Below are positions 1 to 5,180 of a DNA stretch of 5,180 bases, one piece after another. The position numbers were made by a program, and so were the translations under genes. Origin of the DNA: a candidate division GN15 bacterium (GTDB lineage: Bacteria; Zixibacteria; MSB-5A5; GN15; FEB-12); NCBI GenBank assembly GCA_014729205.1, contig WJKG01000284.1:1-5180 (forward strand). The letters run 5' to 3'. The notes below the pieces were generated by a model, which was not told the DNA's origin, searched no databases, and worked only from the letters and a program-made list of their open reading frames with translations. The first letter of the stretch is position 1; each line of letters starts with the position of its first letter.

Positions 1-420
1 CTGCAGAAGCTCGGTGTTGAGATAATCTCCATTTCTGTCGATTCAACGTTCGTTCATAAGATCTGGGAAGAGGTCGAATTGTCCAAGATGACCGAAAACG
101 GTATTCCCTGGCCAATGGTCGCCGATGGCGCCGGCAACCTGGGGCGCGTTTACGGTGTCTACGATGAGGCCAACGGCGTGGATATCCGTGGCCGGTTCCT
201 GATCGACCCCGACGGCGTTGTGCAGGCGATGGAAGTGATGACACCTCCGGTTGGTCGAAAGGTCGAGGAGGCTATTCGTCAGATCCACGCCTTCCAGCAC
301 GTTCGCAAGACTAAGGGCGCGGAGGCCACTCCGGCCGGATGGGAGCCGGGTGACCAAACGCTCAAGCCCGGTCCGGATCTTGTTGGCAAGGTCTGGGAGG
401 TCTGGCAGCCCAAGAAATAG
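1..420 (+). CDS. Peroxiredoxin, AhpC/Prx1-like, C-terminal 139 residues (5' end outside window)
   Basis: This is the C-terminal part of a thioredoxin-fold peroxidase that reduces H2O2 and organic hydroperoxides in the cytoplasm. The frame is open from base 1, so the start and the peroxidatic Cys (normally near residue 45-55) lie outside the window. Visible family marks, numbered from the first visible codon, are the beta-strand and turn ISVDSTFVHKIW (11-22), the IPWPMVADGAGNLGRVYGV segment (35-53), the conserved active-site Arg in DIRGRFLIDPDG (R63), and the C-terminal tail EATPAGWEPGD (108-118). In typical 2-Cys AhpC the tail reads roughly EVCPAxW, with the resolving Cys. Here that position is Thr110, and no Cys occurs anywhere in the visible part. 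The enzyme therefore either works as a 1-Cys type or uses a resolving thiol elsewhere. The family assignment is firm; the mechanism is inferred. The gene ends at TAG, 34 bases before a hairpin. Confidence 0.93.
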   Translation: MQKLGVEIISISVDSTFVHKIWEEVELSKMTENGIPWPMVADGAGNLGRVYGVYDEANGVDIRGRFLIDPDGVVQAMEVMTPPVGRKVEEAIRQIHAFQHVRKTKGAEATPAGWEPGDQTLKPGPDLVGKVWEVWQPKK

Positions 421-454
421 CCGATCAGTTCTTCTCACAGTCATTGTGGAAAAC

Positions 455-488
455 ATGCCCCTCGTGCAATTGTCGCCGAGGGGCATTT
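455..488 (+). terminator. Hairpin terminator downstream of the peroxiredoxin
   Basis: A perfect 10-bp stem (455-464 with 477-486, ATGCCCCTCG/CGAGGGGCAT) with a 12-base loop lies 34 bases after the peroxiredoxin stop. An A-rich run precedes it and a short T run (TTT) follows. The position and stem strength fit an intrinsic terminator, but the T tract is weak. The right arm can instead pair with a second ATGCCC at 491-496, making a competing 6-bp, 4-base-loop hairpin (481-496). Confidence 0.6.
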
Positions 489-583
489 CCATGCCCGTTC
501 CGATTTTACCACCAAACAGCAATCCTGGAGAAACTGCGTCCATTATTATGGCGTTACCCCTTTAGCCAACGGACAGTCACTGC

Positions 584-616
584 CAGAGTTTAAAGACGAA
601 CGAACAGAGTAAAGAC
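584..616 (+). promoter_or_regulatory. Imperfect direct repeat in the leader of the SDR gene
   Basis: CAGAGT-TT-AAAGAC (584-597) recurs as CAGAGT-AAAGAC (605-616). The two CAGAGT elements start 21 bases apart, about two helical turns, and the second copy ends 20 bases before the SDR start codon. Such spacing could let a dimeric regulator bind one face of the helix, but the copies are short and may be chance. No convincing -35/-10 pair was found nearby. Confidence 0.25.
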
Positions 617-636
617 CACATACAACGGAGTATCTC

Positions 637-1506
637 ATGAGCCAGAGTATTCTGATTACGGGTGCCGCCAAGGGGTTCGGCCGCTTGATCGCCGATACGT
701 TGATCGATGCCGGACACAAAGTCATCGCTACCATGCGTGACCCCAAAGGCCGCAATGCCGAACACGCCGATGCCCTCCAGGCCAAAGGCGCTACTGTTGT
801 CGCAATCGATGTCACCGATGAAACCAGCGTAGGAAATGGGGTCGAACAGGCCCTCAAGCAGGCCGGACACATAGATATCCTCATCAACAACGCTGGTGTT
901 GGCGCTATCGGTTTGCAGGAGGCCTTCACAACCGAGGACTGGCAGAAGATCTTCGATTTGAACGTCTTCGGCGTTCAGCGGATGAACCGTGCTGTGCTGC
1001 CACACATGCGCGAGCGCAAGCAGGGACTCATTATCCACGTGAGCAGCCTGCTTGGACGTTTCTGCATGCCGTTCCTGGGACCGTACAACGCTTCCAAGCA
1101 TGCCCTCGAGGCACTGGCCGATAACTACCGCCTTGAGCTCTCCGGGAGTGGCGTGGAGTCGATCCTGGTCGAACCCGGTGGCTATGCGACGGACTTCCAT
1201 ACCAGTTCGGTGGCCGCCAGCGATGCTGTTCGCGCCGCCACCTATGGTGACTTCGCCAACGCCCCAGAGCAGACCATGTCTGCCTTTGCCGAGAACCTGA
1301 AGGGTGACACGGCACCCAATCCCCAGATGGTCGCCGATGCCATCCTCGAAGTTATCAATAAGCCGCAAGGCCAGCGCCCATTCCGCACGGTAGTCGACGG
1401 GCTCGGCATGGGACAGCCGATCGAGACTCTGAACCAGACCTCGGACCAGGTAACTACCGGCATCTACACCGCCTTCGGCATGGAGAGCATGCTCAAGCTG
1501 CAATAG
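637..1506 (+). CDS. Classical short-chain dehydrogenase/reductase, probably NADP(H)-dependent
   Basis: This is a cytoplasmic Rossmann-fold oxidoreductase of 289 residues, a size typical of longer classical SDRs. Every signature is present: the cofactor loop TGAAKGFG (8-15), the adenine-pocket Asp-Val (58-59), NNAG (84-87), the structural Asn in DLNVFG (N109), the catalytic Ser (S137 in HVSSLLG), YNASK (Y150, K154) and the PG after strand 6 (180-181). Lys12 in the glycine loop and Arg34 just after strand 2 (ATMRD) favour NADP(H) over NAD(H), a known correlation. The substrate cannot be read from the sequence; the C-terminal variable region (about 185-289) sets it. The start is supported by ACGGAG (625-630), 6 bases before ATG. 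The gene stands alone between two hairpins, so it is probably monocistronic. There is no signal peptide or membrane segment. Confidence 0.95.
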   Translation: MSQSILITGAAKGFGRLIADTLIDAGHKVIATMRDPKGRNAEHADALQAKGATVVAIDVTDETSVGNGVEQALKQAGHIDILINNAGVGAIGLQEAFTTEDWQKIFDLNVFGVQRMNRAVLPHMRERKQGLIIHVSSLLGRFCMPFLGPYNASKHALEALADNYRLELSGSGVESILVEPGGYATDFHTSSVAASDAVRAATYGDFANAPEQTMSAFAENLKGDTAPNPQMVADAILEVINKPQGQRPFRTVVDGLGMGQPIETLNQTSDQVTTGIYTAFGMESMLKLQ

Positions 1507-1522
1507 TGCATCACAGATGGTA

Positions 1523-1549
1523 TGCGGCGAGGGGCAAGTTCTCGCCGCA
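1523..1549 (+). terminator. Hairpin downstream of the SDR gene, possible terminator
   Basis: A perfect 9-bp GC-rich stem (1523-1531 with 1541-1549, TGCGGCGAG/CTCGCCGCA) with a 9-base loop begins 16 bases after the SDR stop codon. Its position suits a terminator, but no T tract follows in either direction. It may instead act as a 3'-end stabiliser or work with another termination factor. Confidence 0.45.
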
Positions 1550-1624
1550 ACCGCTGATACGCCCTGGGTGGGGGTCCGTCCCGATTCTCCGAACATATCC
1601 ACATTCAGATCATTAATCTAAGTA

Positions 1625-1668
1625 GGGGAGGTCATGAGCGGCATTTGCGCACGAACCGTGCGGCCTCC
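1625..1668 (+). other. Shine-Dalgarno-like GGGGAGG inside a potential stem, with a 14-codon mini-ORF, in the DUF2267 leader
   Basis: GGGGAGG (1625-1631) sits 2 bases before an ATG (1634) that opens a 14-codon frame ending at TGA (1676-1678). GGAGGTC (1627-1633) can pair with GGCCTCC (1662-1668, one G-U pair), enclosing a small GCACG/CGTGC hairpin (1649-1661). The spacing to this ATG is shorter than usual, so translation is doubtful. The fold lies about 50 bases before the DUF2267 start and could be a leader structure. This rests on base pairing by eye only. Confidence 0.22.
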
Positions 1669-1722
1669 AAAAGATTGAATCGTGAACCTTTTACGCCATA
1701 AGCTGCGGAAGGAGCAATGGAT

Positions 1723-2109
1723 ATGCAATACAATGACTTCATAGGACAGGTACAGAGTCGCGGACGAATGGACTCGCAAGCAGCAGCCGTTAAGGCAACC
1801 CGCGCTACCCTGGAAACGCTGACGGAGCGCCTTGCGGAGAACCAGCCAAAGCACCTGGGCGCTCAGTTGCCCGAGGAGATCGCCAATTATCTCGGCGAGA
1901 CCGGTCAGGGAGAATCGTTCTCGGTACAGGAGTTCTACGATCGTGTCGCCAAGCGCGAGAAGGTTGAGACGACTGACGCTCAGTTTCATGCGCGGGCGGT
2001 AATCGATGTTATTCGCGACGCCATCACCGAAGGTGAGCTCGATCACGTCCGTGGACAGCTGCCCGATGAGTATGCCCCGCTGTTTGAGAAGGTCGAACCT
2101 AACGAATAG
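1723..2109 (+). CDS. DUF2267 family protein (128 residues)
   Basis: This is a small, soluble, acidic, mainly helical protein matching the pattern of the DUF2267 family, whose biochemical role is not established. Numbered from this start, two related helical halves are visible: 25-57 (ending LGAQLPEEIANYL) and 89-121 (ending VRGQLPDEYAPLF). They share 9 identical positions of 33, including Arg-Ala early and QLPxE late. They are joined by the linker FSVQEFYDRVAKRE (66-79). AAGGAG (1709-1714) lies 8 bases before ATG 1723 but only 2 before ATG 1717, so I prefer 1723; starting at 1717 would add Met-Asp. There is no Cys, signal peptide or membrane segment. The gene is single, follows a 200-base leader and ends at a strong terminator. 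Family members are often found near stress-related genes, but nothing here proves a function. Confidence 0.85.
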   Translation: MQYNDFIGQVQSRGRMDSQAAAVKATRATLETLTERLAENQPKHLGAQLPEEIANYLGETGQGESFSVQEFYDRVAKREKVETTDAQFHARAVIDVIRDAITEGELDHVRGQLPDEYAPLFEKVEPNE

Positions 2110-2117
2110 GTTTGCTC

Positions 2118-2160
2118 AGGCTGGCTGATCCGAACTCAGCCAGCCTCCTCTCTTATTTTT
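2118..2160 (+). terminator. Intrinsic terminator of the DUF2267 gene, overlapping the end of the convergent gene
   Basis: A perfect 11-bp stem (2118-2128 with 2136-2146, AGGCTGGCTGA/TCAGCCAGCCT) with a 7-base loop begins 8 bases after the DUF2267 stop. A pyrimidine-rich tract ending in TTTTT (2156-2160) follows. The T run overlaps the stop codon and last codon of the minus-strand gene. The stem also lies just beyond that gene's end, so it may slow readthrough from the other side, although no T tract follows it on the minus strand. Confidence 0.85.
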
Positions 2161-4690
2161 CGTCGCGTTCAAGCCGCATGACGACCCGAAGCGCCTTTTC
2201 AAGGGACTCGAGGGTGGGGTCTATATAGTCGATATCTTTGCCCGTGACGACCTTGTGCTTGATCTCTGTCTCGCGAACAATCTTGATCGAATCACCATCG
2301 TGACTGACCGACTCCGAAATGCGAGCCAGCGGATTGTCCAGTGGCTCCAGCGCGGATAGCTCAGCCACTCTGCCCGCAACGCGCGGTCCCAGCACCGTGA
2401 CGAATTTCACGCGAGCAGGAAAGGCGAAATGGAACCGCCCCGCATGGGTAAGAGTGCGCAGATACGACACCGCAATAAACGGTATGTTCCAGTCAAGTGT
2501 CGCCACGTCGGTACCGCCCGGCATGGCGGTCAAGGGGCAGCGCCGGTGCCGTCCGGTCATACGGAACACGTCGCCCTTTCCCGTGTCCGCCACCTTCTCG
2601 AACGAACGCACAACAACCGAGTCCATCACATACTGGGCCAGTCGCTGCGCTGCACGAACCTGATCGGTATCGGTCAGCGAGGCCTGCTTCCACAGCTCAT
2701 CGGTCAATCGGGCGATGTGACCCGTTGCTGTACAGTCAAACCCACCTACGAGCCAACCATCGGACAGTGAATCAAGGGACTCGTAAACCTCAAGGGCATT
2801 CTGGCCCGGGTCGTCTTCGGGGGTTGTCGTGAGCTCGGGTTTTTCACTGAGCACAAGTACAACATGACCCTGCTGCCAGTATGGTGCCGAACCAAAGACA
2901 GCACTGGAGCTCGTGGGATCGAGGTAGCGATCCCTGGCACCATCGCGTACCCGGATGATGACATGGTCGAACTGATCCTCGGGTATCTCGGGAATGACCA
3001 CTTCATCCTGGCTGTTGACCATAACGAATGACCAGTCCATCCCCAGTTCGCGGCAAACCAGCGCCATGAGGTAGGCGCGATCCTTGCAATCGCCGGTACC
3101 GCTCTGAACGATTAGCCGCGCCCGATCCTCACCACCAACATTGGCGTTGGTCGTCTTCAGCGATGCGTACTTGAGTCGGTCGCGTATCCAATAAAAGGCG
3201 GCTGCGAGCTTCTTCTCTTCGGTATCGTGTGGATCCATAACTGCTCGAAGCACTTCGGGCAGCAGATCCTCTTCCAAACCGGCGCTTCCGAGGTCACGAA
3301 GACACCGCTTCGCAATATCGTCCCAACCGCGTCCTTTCGAACCGAGCGCTATCAGTGGATTCAACAGGTTGTCTTCATTGCGCAGCGAAGTGTACCTCGC
3401 CGGAGTGAATTCAGCCAGCCGCAGGGCTATTGTGCCGTCGGATTCTTCTTTGGCAAGGCTCGCGCCGCGCGCATACTCCTGATTGACCCAGATGGCGTCG
3501 ACATCGTCAACCAATGGACCACTGATACTCACCGATGACTGAAGCAATGGATACATTTCGCTGAAGGGGCGGATCAACTTGAAGACAGCCGGACGGCCAT
3601 CATCCTTCTTGACGCGCTCAATCAGATCATATTCCAGCACCACGATGTCCTTGGGCTTGAGATCGGGTAGTATCCACCAGCCTTGCTTCAGGTTTTGGAC
3701 GGTAATGAAGCTGTTGCGGTCTTCATCGTCGGCCACGTGGAATCGATCATCAGGATCTATGGATCGAACCTCGCCATCCCTGTAAAGAGCACAACCAGTA
3801 TAGAGGAGACTCTGACGGTGCGACTGATACGGAAAGCTCAGGGAGCGGAGTAACCTCGCCGCGGCGTAGCGCCGAATCTGCATGATCTGGCGGACTTTCG
3901 TGAGCAGTTCATTGCGCTCACCAAAGTAATATTCCGCTCTGTGGTCCAGGATCACTATGCCCTCGCTCATCGGCAGCGCCCACTTTTCCAGCCTGCGATT
4001 CAAGCCAGAAAGCTCTTCGGCATCCACGGTGGGTTGATTTGACCTCAAAATGCGATACAACTTGAAGTGTGCATCTGAAGCGTCAAGCATCAAGGCAGCA
4101 AGAGCATACCCGAGGGCCCGATCCGGTTGCTCGAGTTGATGGCATATAAGTGATAGCTCACGGTGCGCGAACGGGTTTTCGGGACACATCTCGACATACT
4201 CGAGAAACGAGCGCTCGGCTTGCTGAAACTCGTGGTCGTTGGCTAACTTCAACCCGTTAACAAACTTGTCACGATCCACATACTCGTCTTCGGCGACCCG
4301 AACAGCTATCCGATGCTGTACGAAACTCTCGCCGTGCGAAGGCTTGATACTGAACCCACGGCATAGTACCGGCCTTTTAAGCATCAGGATATATCCCGGC
4401 TCGCTGTTGCCCTTGGCATCCAGTGCCGAGAACGGGACTGCTTCCATCGTGTCGTCGTCAAGCCGTACCTTCAGTTCTTCGAATGTCATCTCGTCGCCCT
4501 CGGAGAGGTAGATCATAACCGCCACCAACCGCCGGGGGCCGTAGAACTTCGCGACCAGACCGGCATCCCGATCGTAATTGTCGAGATCCCATTCCTCATT
4601 ATCCAGGTTCCGAGCACCGAACCTAAAGCGGCACCAGGTCACGGGACTGGTTAGCATCTCAAACAACAATGGATTGTGTGCTTTGGGCAA
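2153..4690 (-). CDS. TPR / DUF3857 / transglutaminase-like domain protein (845 residues)
   Basis: This is a large protein with a papain-like transglutaminase fold. The catalytic triad is visible and complete: C535 in GTGDCKDRAYL, H576 in FDHVIIRV and D591 in YLDPTS. Before it, about 245-395 resembles DUF3857, the beta-rich partner usually found ahead of this domain type, including the GWWILPDLKPKDIVVLEYDL segment (337-356). A short TPR-like helical stretch spans about 141-215 (AERSFLEYVEMCPENPFAHREL). Residues 1-140 are strand-rich and unrecognised, and 640-845 look like the C-terminal beta region common after such domains. There is no signal peptide or membrane segment, so the protein is predicted cytoplasmic. 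Activity could be proteolysis, amide cleavage or cross-linking; the substrate is unknown. The start is TTG at 4690-4688, chosen because a 12-base purine SD lies 6 bases upstream, an in-frame stop sits at 4753-4751, and no ATG occurs until residue 12. Confidence 0.88.
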   Translation of the reverse strand: MPKAHNPLLFEMLTSPVTWCRFRFGARNLDNEEWDLDNYDRDAGLVAKFYGPRRLVAVMIYLSEGDEMTFEELKVRLDDDTMEAVPFSALDAKGNSEPGYILMLKRPVLCRGFSIKPSHGESFVQHRIAVRVAEDEYVDRDKFVNGLKLANDHEFQQAERSFLEYVEMCPENPFAHRELSLICHQLEQPDRALGYALAALMLDASDAHFKLYRILRSNQPTVDAEELSGLNRRLEKWALPMSEGIVILDHRAEYYFGERNELLTKVRQIMQIRRYAAARLLRSLSFPYQSHRQSLLYTGCALYRDGEVRSIDPDDRFHVADDEDRNSFITVQNLKQGWWILPDLKPKDIVVLEYDLIERVKKDDGRPAVFKLIRPFSEMYPLLQSSVSISGPLVDDVDAIWVNQEYARGASLAKEESDGTIALRLAEFTPARYTSLRNEDNLLNPLIALGSKGRGWDDIAKRCLRDLGSAGLEEDLLPEVLRAVMDPHDTEEKKLAAAFYWIRDRLKYASLKTTNANVGGEDRARLIVQSGTGDCKDRAYLMALVCRELGMDWSFVMVNSQDEVVIPEIPEDQFDHVIIRVRDGARDRYLDPTSSSAVFGSAPYWQQGHVVLVLSEKPELTTTPEDDPGQNALEVYESLDSLSDGWLVGGFDCTATGHIARLTDELWKQASLTDTDQVRAAQRLAQYVMDSVVVRSFEKVADTGKGDVFRMTGRHRRCPLTAMPGGTDVATLDWNIPFIAVSYLRTLTHAGRFHFAFPARVKFVTVLGPRVAGRVAELSALEPLDNPLARISESVSHDGDSIKIVRETEIKHKVVTGKDIDYIDPTLESLEKALRVVMRLERDEK

Positions 4691-4696
4691 GGACCG

Positions 4697-4708
4697 CCTC
4701 CCCTCCTT
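4697..4708 (-). promoter_or_regulatory. Extended Shine-Dalgarno fixing a TTG start
   Basis: On the minus strand AAGGAGGGGAGG ends 6 bases before TTG (4690-4688). It contains two GGAGG-type cores. Its strength makes up for the weak start codon and is the main reason for placing the start of the 845-residue protein here rather than at the ATG eleven codons downstream, which has no comparable site. Confidence 0.8.
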
Positions 4709-4712
4709 GTTG

Positions 4713-4739
4713 AAGCCGACGACTGCGACGCATCGGCTT
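4713..4739 (-). repeat. Inverted repeat in the leader of the transglutaminase-like gene
   Basis: AAGCCGA and TCGGCTT (4713-4719 and 4733-4739) form a perfect 7-bp stem around a 13-base loop, ending 4 bases from the strong Shine-Dalgarno. No T tract follows on the minus strand, so it is a poor terminator for the upstream TPR gene. It could be a leader hairpin or an operator. Confidence 0.35.
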
Positions 4740-4749
4740 ACCCCGCATC

Positions 4750-4778
4750 TCTATAATGACAACATGTGCCCCTGACAT
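4750..4778 (-). promoter_or_regulatory. Weak candidate sigma70-type promoter for the transglutaminase-like gene
   Basis: On the minus strand ATGTCA (4778-4773) and TATAGA (4755-4750) are separated by 17 bases. Each matches 4 of 6 consensus positions. Transcription would start near 4743, giving a leader of about 50 bases that holds the inverted repeat and the SD. The match is modest and could be chance. If the TPR gene upstream is co-transcribed, no promoter is needed here. Confidence 0.25.
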
Positions 4779-4792
4779 CCTTCCGTCAAGGG

Positions 4793-5180
4793 CTAATCCC
4801 CTTCGGTATAGTCCCCGATCCTGCCCGTTCTCACTGTCATCGTCCTCTGCAGTGAATCCGTCCTGGCGGACTGACCATTGCCATTGAGAATCTCCTTGAG
4901 CCGAGCACCGGCCTCGACCGGCAACCAGTGATCCGGCCCCAGTCTCTCCCTTAGTGGACCCAGGCTGGATTCCAGTAGACTGGCCGCATCCGTGTCCTGC
5001 GACATATCTGCCAGGCACAACCCCAGTATCGCTCGGGCTTGCGCGATCTGCCAGTGTTCTGGTGGCAGCTCCGCCACACGAATCTCGAGCGCTGCACGAA
5101 CCATCGGCTCCGCCTCTTCGGCGCGGCCTTGCAACCGCAAAGCATTGGCCACACCGATCATGGCCCCCGAGGAGTGTAGA
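4793..5180 (-). CDS. TPR protein, C-terminal end (5' part outside window)
   Basis: This is the last 128 residues of a longer protein; the frame is open to the window edge, so the ATG at 5161 is probably internal. Numbered from the first visible codon, it shows tetratricopeptide repeats with a 42-residue period: RLQGRAEEAEPMVRAALEIR followed by LPPEHW (15-43), then LADMSQDTDAASLLESSLGPLRERLGPDHW (56-85). This H-W-marked, kinesin-light-chain-like type (TPR_10/TPR_12) binds proteins. In proteobacteria such repeats often form the C-terminal half of Ser/Thr protein kinases, so a kinase upstream is a reasonable guess, but no kinase motif is in view. The tail (101-128) is polar, rich in Thr, Arg and Gly, and probably disordered. 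It ends at TAG, 102 bases before the transglutaminase-like gene on the same strand, close enough for possible co-transcription. Confidence 0.82.
   Translation of the reverse strand, partial: LHSSGAMIGVANALRLQGRAEEAEPMVRAALEIRVAELPPEHWQIAQARAILGLCLADMSQDTDAASLLESSLGPLRERLGPDHWLPVEAGARLKEILNGNGQSARTDSLQRTMTVRTGRIGDYTEGD

Noticed and set aside
544..549. TATTAT as a -10 box for the SDR gene
   Set aside because: It matches 5 of 6 positions, but no acceptable -35 lies 16-18 bases upstream, so it was not called a promoter.
251..565. 104-codon plus-strand open frame across the peroxiredoxin end and the hairpin
   Set aside because: It is out of frame with the peroxiredoxin, Arg/Ser-rich, has no SD or motif, and runs through the hairpin.
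577..1602. Long open frame (341 codons) on the minus strand, antisense to the SDR gene and longer than it
   Set aside because: The plus strand encodes a complete SDR with every family motif and a good SD. The antisense translation shows no recognisable motif and is the mirror of a GC-rich codon pattern.
1675..1702. TTGAAT, 16-base spacer and CATAAG as a promoter for the DUF2267 gene
   Set aside because: Transcription would begin at about the Shine-Dalgarno itself, leaving almost no leader, so the match is probably chance.
1618..2046. 142-codon open frame on the minus strand across the DUF2267 gene
   Set aside because: It is antisense to a gene with clear family similarity, SD and terminator. 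Its translation has no recognisable motif, and its start lies inside the real gene.
4752..4757. Perfect plus-strand TATAAT
   Set aside because: There is no -35 at the right distance, and it points into genes that run on the opposite strand.
4659..5018. 119-codon open frame on the minus strand overlapping the TPR end and the start of the transglutaminase-like gene
   Set aside because: It overlaps two better supported genes in another frame and shows no domain. Its Arg/Gln-rich, low-complexity composition looks like a frame shadow.

Overview
The window looks like ordinary chromosomal DNA from a bacterium of moderately high GC (mid-to-upper 50s by eye). The gene content (a DUF3857/transglutaminase-like protein next to a 42-residue-period TPR protein of the kind often found at the end of Ser/Thr kinases, a DUF2267 protein and a classical SDR) suggests a proteobacterium, perhaps a gammaproteobacterium. 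This is inference from family content, not a taxonomic assignment. I see no tRNA, rRNA, CRISPR array, insertion sequence or phage gene.

Layout, left half (plus strand): the 3' part of an AhpC/Prx1-like peroxiredoxin (1-420), a strong hairpin (455-486), a 289-residue NADP(H)-type short-chain dehydrogenase (637-1506), another hairpin (1523-1549), and a small DUF2267 protein (1723-2109) that ends at a textbook intrinsic terminator (2118-2160). Each of these genes has its own leader and a hairpin behind it, so they look like three separate transcription units. Redox or stress biology is a plausible shared theme, but nothing in the sequence links them functionally.

Right half (minus strand, convergent with the left): an 845-residue protein (4690-2153) with a short TPR-like segment, a DUF3857-like region and a transglutaminase-like domain with an intact Cys-His-Asp triad. 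It begins at a TTG codon behind a very strong Shine-Dalgarno. Upstream, after a 102-base gap, lies the C-terminal end of a TPR protein (5180-4793) that runs off the window.

The points most worth a second look are the peroxiredoxin, where Thr stands in place of the C-terminal resolving cysteine; the soluble TPR/DUF3857/transglutaminase protein and its TPR neighbour, which is the only candidate here for a poorly described system; and several small nucleic-acid structures in the leaders. I did not find clear evidence of an undescribed multi-gene system within these 5.2 kb.
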